From positions 62,001 to 126,000 of the forward strand of contig JAJDAF010000029.1 of the NCBI GenBank assembly GCA_029261995.1: a stretch of 64,000 nucleotides of DNA, read 5' to 3'. A model generated the notes under the pieces. The model saw nothing but the letters and a program-made list of their open reading frames with translations, did not search any database and was not told the DNA's origin. The stretch is from Candidatus Zhuqueibacterota bacterium. Lineage in GTDB: Bacteria > Zhuqueibacterota > Zhuqueibacteria > Oceanimicrobiales > Oceanimicrobiaceae. Positions within the stretch are counted from its first letter, which is position 1, and the number at the start of each line of letters is the position of its first letter. This document shows positions 8,356 to 15,929 of the stretch, one piece after another. Both the position numbers and the translations under genes were made by a program.

Positions 8356-9336
8356 TTACATCGTCAGCGCCATCAAAGCCTTCGCCGTGTGCAAGCGATT
8401 CTCCGCCTCTTGATAAACCACGGAGTGTGAGCCGTCGATGACAGCATCAGTCACTTCATTGTTGCGGTCCGCCGGCAAGCAGTGCATGTAAATGGAATCC
8501 TTGCGGGTCAGCGCCATTTTCTGGTCATCGCAAATCCAGTCTTTGTATTGCTCCGAAATCGCCAGCGCTTCCTCCGGCTTGTGGAACAGAGATTCAATCC
8601 CCCAGCTTTTCGGATAAACCACGTCCGCGCCTTCAAAAGCGGCGTCCATCGAATCGACGATTTCGAATTTGGCGCCGCTCTTTGCCGCATTTTCTTTTGC
8701 CATGCGCATGGGCTCGTCCATCAACTTCCATTCCGGCGGATGCGCCAGCGTCACGTCCATGCCGAAGCGGGTCATGAGCATGATCAGTCCCTGCGGCACG
8801 GACATGGGCTTGGCGTAGGATGGCGCGTAGGCCCAGGAAACCGCGATTTTGCGACCGCGCAGTTCGTTCCCAAACACCTCACGCATGGTCATGAGATCCG
8901 CCAAAGTCTGGCAGGGATGGTCGATGTCGCATTGCATGTTGATCACGGGACGGCTGGAGTGTTGCGCCACTTCCCGCATGTAGCTGTTGCCTTCTCCAGG
9001 CACCAGATCGTGGCGAATGGCAATGCCGTGGCCATAGGACGACAAAATGATGCCGGTATCTTTCGGGCTTTCGCCATGCGCGATCTGTGAAGTCGAGGCG
9101 TCGATGAAATGAGCATGGCCGCCAAGCTGGGTGATGCCCGCCTCAAACGAATTGCGCGTGCGGGTGGACTTGTCGAAAAAGAAGAGAAAAATGGTCTTGT
9201 CCGCCAGGTAGCGGTGCGGGATGTCGTTTTTGAATTTCTCTTTGAGATCCGCCGAGGTTTCCAGCGCGATCTCGATCTCTTCGTCGGTCCAGTCTTGGGT
9301 TGAGATGTAGTCTTTGCCTTTGAGTGAAGTTTCCAT
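8356..9336 (-). CDS. ygeW: YgeW-type (knotted) carbamoyltransferase, ornithine/aspartate carbamoyltransferase superfamily
   Basis: 326 aa from an ATG at 9336 with AGGAG five nt upstream; the frame is open to 9414 but the added residues look non-coding. The carbamoyl-phosphate loop is FFDKSTRTRNSFE, followed by ASTSQIAHGES, NMQCDIDHPCQTLADL, WAYAPSYAKPMSVPQG and MHCLPAD. The QCDIDHP, SYxKPxSVPQG and TRFGMDVTLAHP words are those I associate with YgeW rather than with true ornithine carbamoyltransferase. YgeW-group enzymes are thought to move a carbamoyl group between a ureido acid from purine breakdown and phosphate, giving carbamoyl phosphate for ATP synthesis. No carbamate kinase is present in the window. 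The hydantoinase neighbour supports a catabolic rather than arginine-biosynthetic role. Confidence 0.85.
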   Translation of the reverse strand: METSLKGKDYISTQDWTDEEIEIALETSADLKEKFKNDIPHRYLADKTIFLFFFDKSTRTRNSFEAGITQLGGHAHFIDASTSQIAHGESPKDTGIILSSYGHGIAIRHDLVPGEGNSYMREVAQHSSRPVINMQCDIDHPCQTLADLMTMREVFGNELRGRKIAVSWAYAPSYAKPMSVPQGLIMLMTRFGMDVTLAHPPEWKLMDEPMRMAKENAAKSGAKFEIVDSMDAAFEGADVVYPKSWGIESLFHKPEEALAISEQYKDWICDDQKMALTRKDSIYMHCLPADRNNEVTDAVIDGSHSVVYQEAENRLHTAKALMALTM

Positions 9337-9634
9337 GTTTCTCCTGGTTCGGTTTGCAGCCGCGCGGGCTGTTTTGATCTTTGACAGTCTGTTCGAGAGA
9401 TGAATGAGAGTCATTCACCAAGCATATAAATTACAAAAGCCAGGGAGCAATTGCAACAGCTTCGGTGGGACTTCGCCAGCGAGCAGTTAATTGAGAGAGG
9501 CCAACTAATCAGTATTCTGAGCACAGAATTCGCTATGCACCTGAGCCACACTTGCAAAACAGTCCGGATTTATCTAACTTGTCCGGTCACACCTGGATTT
9601 AAACTAAAGCTCCTCACCCAAACGGAAACCCATT

Positions 9635-11431
9635 TTGACCGAACACATCGTCATTGGTCTCGCCAGTATCATCGCACTCGGTATTTTTGCGCAATGGGCC
9701 GCCTGGCGTCTAAAACTCCCATCCATTCTATTTCTGCTCATTTTCGGATTTGTTGCCGGCCCCGTCACCGGATTCCTGAAACCGGATGCCATCTTTGGCG
9801 ACCTTCTCATGCCAATCGTTTCCATTTCCGTCGCCATGATTTTGTTTGAAGGCGGGCTGACACTGCGCTTCTTTGAGCTTAAAGAAACGGGCCGTGTGGT
9901 TCGCAACATGATAACAATCGGCGCGCTCGCCACTTGGCTCATGATTGCTGCCCTCTCCTACTATTTGTTGAACTTTCATCTTGCTCTGGCCATTTTGTTT
10001 GGCGCAATTCTGGTCGTCACCGGCCCGACAGTGATCGGGCCATTGCTGCGCCACATTCGTCCACTTGGCCGGGTTGGCAGCATTGTTAAATGGGAAGGCA
10101 TCATCATCGACCCATTTGGCGCGCTGCTGGCGGTCCTGGTTTTTGAAGCAGCCCTGGTCGGGAAACTGGCGGATGCCGGCCAGTTGATCGCGCTCAGCCT
10201 GGTAAAGACACTTGTCTTCGGATTTGTCGCAGCCGGCCTGGGCGCCTGGCTGCTGATAGTCTTCATCAAACGCCACTGGGTCCCGGATTTCTTACAGGAA
10301 GAAGTCACCCTCATGGCCGTTGTGGTGGTGTTTGTTCTGGCAAACTTCTTTCAGGAAGAATCCGGTCTGTTTGCGGTCACCGTTATGGGAATCACCCTAG
10401 CCAACCAGAAGAGTATCAGCATTAAACAGATATTGGAGTTTAAGGAAAACCTGCGCGTCTTGATTGTCTCCAGCCTTTTCATTTTGCTGGCCGCCAGACT
10501 GCAACTGGATGAGCTGCTTTATATCAACGCCAACAGTCTCATATTCCTCGCCGCCTTGATCTTTCTTGTTCGCCCGATTGCAGTTGCATTGTCTACGTTG
10601 GGCTCTGACTTGAGCTGGAAAGAACGCATCTTTGTGGCGTGGATGGCGCCGAGGGGAATTGTCGCCGCGGCCATTTCAGCCGTTTTTGCGGTCCGCTTGT
10701 TTGAGCAGGGATTTTCCCAGAGCGAACATCTCGTTCCTCTGACGTTCATGGTTATCATCGGCACGGTTGGATTCTACGGCTTGACCGCGGCGCCCGTAGC
10801 GCGCTGGCTGGGCCTGTCAGAGTCAAATCCCCAGGGCATTCTTATTGTTGGTTCACACGCCTGGGCGCGTAGCATTGCGAAAGCGGTTCAGGATGAAGGC
10901 TTCAATGTGCTGCTGGTGGATACCAACCGTCACAATGAATATCTGGCGCGCATGCAGGGCCTGAACACGCATCACGGCAGTGTTCTGTCTGAACGCATTC
11001 ACCAGGAAATCGCTTTGGACGGCCTCGGCAAGCTATTGGCTTTAACCTCCAACGATGAAGCAAATTCACTCGGCGCGTTGAACTTCCTTGAATACTTCAA
11101 CCGCAAGGAAGTTTATCAACTCCTGCCTGAGGATTTAAAAAGCGAAGAGCATGACGAGTTTTCACCCATGCATTTGCGTGCCCGCTTTTTGTTTTCCGAA
11201 GAAGCCAATTTCGACACTCTCACCAAGCGGTTTGCAGCCGGAGCGGTCGTCAAGACCTGCACGTTGAGCGAGACGTTTGATTATCAGGCTTTTCAGGAAC
11301 TCTACGGCGAAACCGCCATCGTCCTGTTCCGTATCACCGAAGACCGCCAACTTATCGTGCGGACCACCGACAGTGAAATGGGGCCTGAGGCTGGCGACAC
11401 CCTGATTGCGTTGGTGGATGAGGCTGAATAG
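9635..11431 (+). CDS. Monovalent cation:proton antiporter with cytosolic TrkA-N/RCK-like domain
   Basis: The 598-aa protein begins at a TTG. The first 390 residues form 12 or so hydrophobic helices of the Na+/H+ exchanger fold (GFVAGPVTGFL, MILFEGGLTLR, LVVTGPTVIGPLLR, MAPRGIVAAAISAVFA). VTGPT and the acidic residues in WEGIIIDPFGA are where CPA1 antiporters bind ions. From about 403 a Rossmann-type TrkA-N domain (GILIVGSHAWARSIAKAV, LLVDTNRHN) follows, then a further soluble region to about 598. RCK-like domains usually gate K+ or Na+ exchange in response to nucleotides. It lies in the inner membrane and is divergent from ygeW. No link to neighbouring metabolism is visible. Confidence 0.9.
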   Translation: MTEHIVIGLASIIALGIFAQWAAWRLKLPSILFLLIFGFVAGPVTGFLKPDAIFGDLLMPIVSISVAMILFEGGLTLRFFELKETGRVVRNMITIGALATWLMIAALSYYLLNFHLALAILFGAILVVTGPTVIGPLLRHIRPLGRVGSIVKWEGIIIDPFGALLAVLVFEAALVGKLADAGQLIALSLVKTLVFGFVAAGLGAWLLIVFIKRHWVPDFLQEEVTLMAVVVVFVLANFFQEESGLFAVTVMGITLANQKSISIKQILEFKENLRVLIVSSLFILLAARLQLDELLYINANSLIFLAALIFLVRPIAVALSTLGSDLSWKERIFVAWMAPRGIVAAAISAVFAVRLFEQGFSQSEHLVPLTFMVIIGTVGFYGLTAAPVARWLGLSESNPQGILIVGSHAWARSIAKAVQDEGFNVLLVDTNRHNEYLARMQGLNTHHGSVLSERIHQEIALDGLGKLLALTSNDEANSLGALNFLEYFNRKEVYQLLPEDLKSEEHDEFSPMHLRARFLFSEEANFDTLTKRFAAGAVVKTCTLSETFDYQAFQELYGETAIVLFRITEDRQLIVRTTDSEMGPEAGDTLIALVDEAE

Positions 11432-11503
11432 CTGCTACAAGTTCTCGCAGTCACATTAGGAACCAACTCAAGACTTGCTGAAGTTCAAGATCTCCCTTCC
11501 TGA

Positions 11504-12757
11504 TTATCGCAGCAGAACCATCCGTTTGACCTGGGTGAAGCCCGCCGCTTCGATTTCGTACAGGTACACACCGGACGCCGACGGTTGACCCAAATCATCG
11601 TGCCCATCCCACACCACGGATTTCGCTCCCGCGGTTTGGTCACTGTCGACAAGCGTCCGCACCAATTCTCCACGCACGTTATAGATGCGGAGCAGAACCT
11701 GTGACCGCCCTGGCAATGTGTAGCTGATGCTGGTTTCGGGATTGAAAGGATTCGGAAAATTTTGATGCAATGCCACGTTTTCCGGTACAATGCCGTGCAG
11801 GCCGGCTACGGAAGTCGGAAGCGGGGGCGGTCCGAAAATCACATCGTTTGGCCGTGACATGCCGACGCTGGCAAAAACACCGAGAAACGAACCTGTGCTG
11901 TCATATCGGTTGACCCGGTTCAACTGCCAGTCGCATAGAAAGATAGAGCCGTCGTCCGCAAAGGTAAAGCCTTCAGTGCGGACCAGTCCGGAAATGAACG
12001 TCCCGTTAAAGGCGCCGGTCACACTATCAAAGCGCAACACACGGCCGATAGACCAATCAACCACGAAGAATTCGCCGCCCTCACGCCAGATATTAACCGG
12101 CCCACTCAGGCCACCGCGCCCGGTCGGGATGAAAATCTCCTGAAATGCGCCGGTCGCATCGAATTTTTGCACATTGCCGTTGGAGCCGTCCGTGCCCCAG
12201 CTCACCACATAGACATTCCCTTCTGTGTCCCAGGCTTGCCCCATACCATTGACCACGCCCGTCGATGTGAACTCGTCGACGAAATCGCCGTTGTCCTGCC
12301 TGAAACGGACGACTTTTTCATTGCCGGCCCATTGACTGACATAGATGAGGCTGTCGGTGTGAAATATCGTCTTAGTAGGTTGTCTCAGAGTGTAGTTTTG
12401 GGTAAAGTCTCCAAGGTACTGGCCACTGTCTCTATCGTACTTTTTAATTCTGGGATTTCCGAATCCCGTGATGTAAACATGGCCGTCCGGTCCAAAGATA
12501 ATCTCCTGCGGACTGTTGAGACCACCTGACCCGGGGGGTACAAAGTTGTCAACAAACGCACCTGTCTGCGCGTCGAAGCGTTGGATTGAATGGCCTTGTG
12601 AACTGCTGACAAACATATACGGACCAGAGCTTTGTGCAACGACAATTGAGTCAGCACCCAACCACACGACCAGGGCCAGGGCAATCGACGTAACCTGCAA
12701 TATCCCCGTTACCGCAAGTCGGAAGGCTTTTCCTGTAACAAATGTTAAGCACCTCAT
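11504..12757 (-). CDS. Secreted NHL-type beta-propeller protein with C-terminal sorting/FlgD-Ig-like domain
   Basis: The 417-aa protein starts at an ATG preceded by TGGAGG and has an N-terminal signal peptide (hydrophobic core about 15-38, AQSS cleavage region). Residues 45-325 contain repeated propeller blades (VQRFDAQTG-like segments: SIQRFDAQTGAFVDNF, IKKYDRDSGQYLGDF, VQKFDATGAFQEIF, VLRFDSVTGAFNGTF, VNRYDSTGSFLGVF). Residues 335-417 are the NFPNPFNPETSISYTLPG to KRMVLLR domain that directs export to the surface in type IX-like systems and resembles FlgD Ig. Its ligand is unknown. It converges with the antiporter gene (72 nt apart). Confidence 0.88.
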   Translation of the reverse strand: MRCLTFVTGKAFRLAVTGILQVTSIALALVVWLGADSIVVAQSSGPYMFVSSSQGHSIQRFDAQTGAFVDNFVPPGSGGLNSPQEIIFGPDGHVYITGFGNPRIKKYDRDSGQYLGDFTQNYTLRQPTKTIFHTDSLIYVSQWAGNEKVVRFRQDNGDFVDEFTSTGVVNGMGQAWDTEGNVYVVSWGTDGSNGNVQKFDATGAFQEIFIPTGRGGLSGPVNIWREGGEFFVVDWSIGRVLRFDSVTGAFNGTFISGLVRTEGFTFADDGSIFLCDWQLNRVNRYDSTGSFLGVFASVGMSRPNDVIFGPPPLPTSVAGLHGIVPENVALHQNFPNPFNPETSISYTLPGRSQVLLRIYNVRGELVRTLVDSDQTAGAKSVVWDGHDDLGQPSASGVYLYEIEAAGFTQVKRMVLLR

Positions 12758-13114
12758 TTTTTTCCTCCATCAGGCCTATGATTCATGTTGCTTCGCAGCA
12801 CGTATGCTGAGCCGGCGGCAAAGCACCCAATTCTGCCGGCGGTGTTGTGTCAAGGGCTGGATGACATTTCCTCAACCTTTTCGGCAAGTCATCCGGCTCT
12901 TATCTTTGCGAAGCACAAGATACGTTCTCACAAAGAAACAAGATTCAGGGACTGATGCTATCCCCAAAACTGGGGAGATTTGGTGCTCAGTAGGACAGCT
13001 GGGCGAGAGTGCAGGAGCTTCCGGCGCTGCTCGTTTGGATTTCGAAGGCTGAACATAAGCGGGATTTATCGCACGGGCTCTGTAAAAATATTTTCCTTGT
13101 CCGCAAACCGAATA
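12758..13114. other. Intergenic, no gene seen
   Basis: About 360 bp between the propeller gene start and the hsdM remnant. Short frames here lack recognisable protein features. A small CCCC-AAAACT-GGGG hairpin lies near 12963-12976. The promoter of the propeller gene should lie near 12780-12830, but I could not identify it. Confidence 0.35.
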
Positions 13115-13357
13115 TCATGTATTATGGATCTGGTCGCCGATGTCGCTCTTGCCCTTGAGCGCGACCATGTCCTTGAAGCTCGCTCCAGGCGGGATGGTGA
13201 TCGGCGCGTAGTGCTGGCCGGCGTACTTGTCGCTGACATATTTGATAAACAGCAGGACCAGGACGTAATCCTTGTACTGGCTGGCATCCATACCGCCGCG
13301 CAGCTCGTCGCAGCTTTGCCAGATAGAGCTATAGAGTTCGGACTTCTTCAGGGCCAT
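13115..13357 (-). pseudogene. Truncated N-terminus of a type I restriction-modification methyltransferase subunit (HsdM)
   Basis: The 80-aa frame MALKKSELYSSIWQSCDELR... with DYVLVLLFIKYVSDKYAG is the conserved HsdM_N four-helix start of type I DNA methyltransferases, normally over 480 aa. The frame ends at about residue 80 (SDIGDQIHNT) before any SAM-binding or NPPF catalytic motif. No hsdS or hsdR is nearby. It is best read as the stump of a deleted restriction-modification locus. The sequence downstream (12758-13114) shows no continuation in another frame that I could recognise. Confidence 0.8.
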
Positions 13358-13661
13358 TCGTTAGTTTCTCCAGGTGTCGAGCATCATATCCGTCATCAGC
13401 GATCATGGCACGATAAGCCTCGCATGCTGCGCTATGCCTCCTATGGCAACGCCTGTTGCTCTGTCGTGGATAATCTATAGGAGTCTGCAGCCTCCCCCGC
13501 CGGAATCCGGCTGATCACAAACCGTTGCTAGGAGACGATTCAAAGAATGATAACAAGATAAAGATATTATTTGGGCGTGTCAAACAGAAAGACGCTGGCC
13601 AGAACGATCTCAGGCCATCGTTTCCCCTCCGTTTCATTTGCCTTGCGCCATCTCTTGTTGC
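13358..13661. other. Intergenic, no gene seen
   Basis: About 300 bp between the hsdM stump and the minisatellite. I see no recognisable protein, RNA or promoter. Open frames entering from the repeat on both strands continue into this stretch, but their composition here gives no family match. Confidence 0.3.
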
Positions 13662-13934
13662 AGAATCGCCGTCCGGCATGACTTTTTCGCGATCCGAGAT
13701 AGCTTCTCCGGCGTCCGGGATGACTTCTTCATCGTCCGGGACCGGTTCTTCGCCATCCGGGGCCGTTTCTCCGCCGCTGGAGATCACTTTTTCGGCATCC
13801 GGGACCATTTCTTCAGCGCTGGAGATCACTTCTTCGGCGTTGGAGATCATTTCTTCGGCGTTCGGGATGACTTCTTCGCCGTCCGCGACCGTTTCTTCGG
13901 CATCCGGGATGACTTCTTTGCCATCCGCGACCGT
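13662..13934. repeat. 21-nt tandem minisatellite, about 13 units, open in several frames
   Basis: Units of exactly 21 nt begin at 13662, 13683, 13704, 13725 and so on to 13914. The typical unit starts TTCTTC and contains a CCGGGA- or TGGAGA-like core. The first two units are more degenerate. Because 21 is a multiple of three and the unit contains no stop, frames stay open on both strands. The plus strand gives heptads such as SSASGMT or FFAIRDR; the minus strand gives acidic heptads such as VIPDAEE. The repeat lies just upstream of, and in one frame is continuous with, the gene at 14095. Confidence 0.85.
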
Positions 13935-14094
13935 TTCCAGCTCCTGTTTCATAGCGCCACCGGCTTGTGGCAAGGAATTTTTGCCGATTCTCGGGCGAAT
14001 CACCCGGTCCGCGCTCAAGTTTTTCGTACAACCGGCCGAGCATACAACTGGAGTTTGCAGAAAACCTGAACACTCACTTAAAAAGGCAGGTGTG

Positions 14095-14784
14095 ATGAAG
14101 AAGTTTAGCAGAAAGATTGCAGGGGAATGGTTGGCGAGGTTGACGCTGCTGCAGGATGGCGCCATCAAAAGCGAGATGGCCTTGCGCGATGACCTGCAAA
14201 CCAGCATCAACACCACACGCCAGTCCCTGGCCGACCAGTTACTGCAGTTTGACACCAAAAGCAACGAAGAAACGCTGCAACGGCGCCAGGCCCAGGAAGC
14301 CAAGGAAACGGCCTTGCTGGTGCTGAGCAAGGTGCAGGGCGCGTTATCCAGCAGCTCTGCCGGCAGCGCCCTCGAATTTGCCCTCGGACTCTACCAAGTA
14401 GACAGAATCACAACCGAATCGCGCACCCTGATGCTGGCTTTGCTGCACCATGCTGAAGCCATGACCGCCACCCAAACCGAAGCGGCCTACCAGTTGCCGG
14501 CGGACACCCTGCAGGAAGTGCAGGCCGCTGCCGCCACGCTGCAGAGCCACCTGAACGCCATTGTCGCGCTCGAAGCAGATCTTGCCGAGCTGCGCTCCGC
14601 CGTCTGCACGACCGTCAATAGCGCCCGCGATTTGAAGCAACAGACCTATGGTTTTCTGGTTTCCGTGCTGCCGCTCGGCAAACACGATCCGAAACTCATC
14701 GACTTCGGTCTGCGCATGGCGGGCGGGCGGCGCAGCCGCACCACGGTAACCGTAGTGGTCGAAGATGAAAGCGTGCCGGCATAA
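14095..14784 (+). CDS. Uncharacterised alpha-helical protein
   Basis: About 229 aa from the ATG at 14095 (AGGCAGG just upstream). I do not recognise the family. The protein is rich in Ala, Gln, Leu, Glu and Thr, has no signal peptide or TM segment, and is predicted mostly helical with coiled-coil character (TLQRRQAQEAKETALLVL, DTLQEVQAAAATLQSHL). It ends in a basic patch (GGRRSRTT) and a short beta-like tail. The reading frame is open upstream to 13525 through the 21-nt repeat, so a longer 419-aa protein with a Ser/Thr-rich heptad N-terminus is formally possible. I prefer the short form because the upstream part lacks ordinary codon composition. A good intrinsic terminator follows at 14966-14999, supporting a real transcript. 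Confidence 0.6.
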   Translation: MKKFSRKIAGEWLARLTLLQDGAIKSEMALRDDLQTSINTTRQSLADQLLQFDTKSNEETLQRRQAQEAKETALLVLSKVQGALSSSSAGSALEFALGLYQVDRITTESRTLMLALLHHAEAMTATQTEAAYQLPADTLQEVQAAAATLQSHLNAIVALEADLAELRSAVCTTVNSARDLKQQTYGFLVSVLPLGKHDPKLIDFGLRMAGGRRSRTTVTVVVEDESVPA

Positions 14785-14817
14785 ACGATGGGCTGTTGCT
14801 GTTTGAGAAGCCGCGTT

Positions 14818-14896
14818 GTCATTCCCGTACGTTTCAAGCGAGAACCCATGACTTGCTGTTTTTCATGGATGCCCGATAGAAGCATTCGGGCATGAC
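14818..14896. repeat. REP-like inverted repeat element
   Basis: GTCATTCCCG at 14818-14827 is matched in inverted orientation by CGGGCATGAC at 14887-14896. Inside the right half, ATGCCCGA (14869-14876) pairs with TCGGGCAT (14886-14893). This looks like a small palindromic extragenic repeat just after the 14095-14784 gene. Confidence 0.55.
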
Positions 14897-14965
14897 AGTG
14901 CAGGTTCCTGGCCTTTCAGGACAGCCCCAGGCCGGTACCTGTGTTAACCAATCTTCTCCAAACCG

Positions 14966-14999
14966 AACGCCGGGTGAGCCACGCTCTCCGGCGTTTTTT
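14966..14999 (+). terminator. Intrinsic terminator after the 14095-14784 gene
   Basis: AACGCCGG (14966-14973) pairs with CCGGCGTT (14988-14995). An inner GAGC/GCTC stem closes a CAC loop. The arm is followed by a run of six T. Stem, loop and U-tract are all of good quality for plus-strand termination. Confidence 0.8.
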
Positions 15000-15090
15000 G
15001 TTTAAATTAAGGAGGCTATTCGATCTTCGATAGGATGAGTGCCTGGCAAGTCAAATCAAAATACTTTCTGAAAGGTAGGGTCTGCACTGA

Positions 15091-15340
15091 ACACGGAGTC
15101 GCGGAGCCAGCAGAGAAACGCGGAGTTCTTGTCCGCTATACTTTCGAAAGGTCATCGGCCTGCTGTCGAAGTGTGCACGGCCATCTTGACCAGGGCTTTT
15201 GAAATTCTCAGCTTCAATGTGGAGAGACTTGTCGATGCAATGAAACGATTGCTCAGAACCCTTGATTACCACCATTAGACTTTGGACACAAATGACTTCT
15301 CCGTGAAACTCCGCGTTCTCAGTGACTCCGTGTTGAAAGG
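15091..15340. repeat. Direct repeat copy 1 with ACACGGAGTC-type ends and gene remnant inside
   Basis: This block begins ACACGGAGTCGCGGAGCC and ends in CTCCGTGAAACTCCGCG...CTCCGTGTTGAAAGGG. It is nearly identical to 15431-15720, except for an internal deletion of about 33 nt near 15143 and scattered substitutions. Inverted ACACGGAG/CTCCGTGT words bracket each copy. Such words commonly border GxxExxY-type cassettes. Confidence 0.75.
15145..15278 (+). pseudogene. Decayed GxxExxY-like gene, copy 1
   Basis: The remnant reads toward SFNVERLVDAMKRLLRTLDYHH before a TAG at 15276. A 1-nt loss in the AAGGTCATCGGCC stretch (compared with copy 2) breaks the frame, and the start region is deleted. The ending resembles the LINFNVxxLxxGIxR tail of GxxExxY proteins, but the central nuclease-like part is missing. 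Assignment rests on short similarity and the flanking repeat style. Confidence 0.45.
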
Positions 15341-15430
15341 GTCTTCAGTCTTTCGAGCAATTGCCTGATTGGTAGGATGAAACAGAATACCCTTACAGGC
15401 TGCTGTAATTGAAGAGAAAGCCACTGATAA

Positions 15431-15720
15431 ACACGGAGTCGCGGAGCCAGCAGAGAAACGCGGAGTTCTTGTCCGTTTTACTTTCGAGCGGGAGCCGGTG
15501 TATGCTTTATGAAGAATTGACCGGAAGGTCATCGACGCTGCTGTCGAAGTGTGCACGGCCATCTTGACCAGGACTTTTGGAATTCTCAGCTTCAATGTGG
15601 AGAGACTTGTCGATGCGATGGAACGATTGCTCAGAACCCTTGACTACCACCATTAGGCTTTAGACACAAATGCCTTCTCCGTGAAACTCCGCTATCTCCG
15701 TGGCTCCGTGTTGAAAGGGT
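15431..15720. repeat. Direct repeat copy 2 with ACACGGAGTC-type ends and gene remnant inside
   Basis: This is the second and longer copy of the block at 15091-15340, keeping the segment around 15490-15522 that copy 1 has lost. It ends TCTCCGTGGCTCCGTGTTGAAAGGG. The two copies are separated by about 90 bp of unrelated sequence that ends in GCCACTGATAA. Confidence 0.75.
15502..15656 (+). pseudogene. Decayed GxxExxY-like gene, copy 2
   Basis: ATG at 15502 opens MLYEELTG, a typical GxxExxY beginning. A single missing base then shifts into KVIDAAVEV, which continues directly to AILTRTFGILSFNVERLVDAMERLL and a TAG at 15654. A full-length gene should have roughly 80 more residues between VEV and the FGILSFNV end, so both a frameshift and a central deletion are present. 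The family call is tentative but supported by both ends and by the bracketing repeats. Confidence 0.5.
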
Positions 15721-15799
15721 GTTTCACTCTTTCAAACAATAGCCCTTTTGGGTAGGATGAGACACGATTATTTCGCTGCCGGTCGCGACACAAGAAAAA

Positions 15800-15905
15800 G
15801 CCACTGATGAACACGGATTCTCACTGATTAATTTAGGTTTGCCTGATTCCTGCCAAACCTGGTGAAAAGATATCCGCGTTCATCCGTGAAAATCCGTGGC
15901 TAAGT
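15800..15905. repeat. CCACTGATGAACACGGAT-type inverted repeat element
   Basis: GCCACTGATGAACACGGATT at its left end is matched by inverted ATCCGTGAAAATCCGTGGC at its right end (about 15880-15900). The centre holds no gene. Related sequences occur at 17371-17510 and 37705-37735, so this is a dispersed family that borders or scars former cassettes. Confidence 0.6.
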
Positions 15906-15929
15906 CTTTTGGCCAGTCCCTGCTTCAAA

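Noticed and set aside
8356-9336. Ornithine carbamoyltransferase for arginine synthesis
   Set aside because: The QCDIDHP and SVPQG words and the hydantoinase neighbour fit YgeW better; no arginine genes are near.
13662-13934. CRISPR array
   Set aside because: Units of 21 nt follow each other directly without spacers, so it is a tandem repeat, not a CRISPR.
13525-14094. Upstream extension of the 14095 gene through the minisatellite (419-aa version)
   Set aside because: The repeat lacks stops in several frames, so openness is no evidence; the ATG at 14095 has a fair ribosome site.
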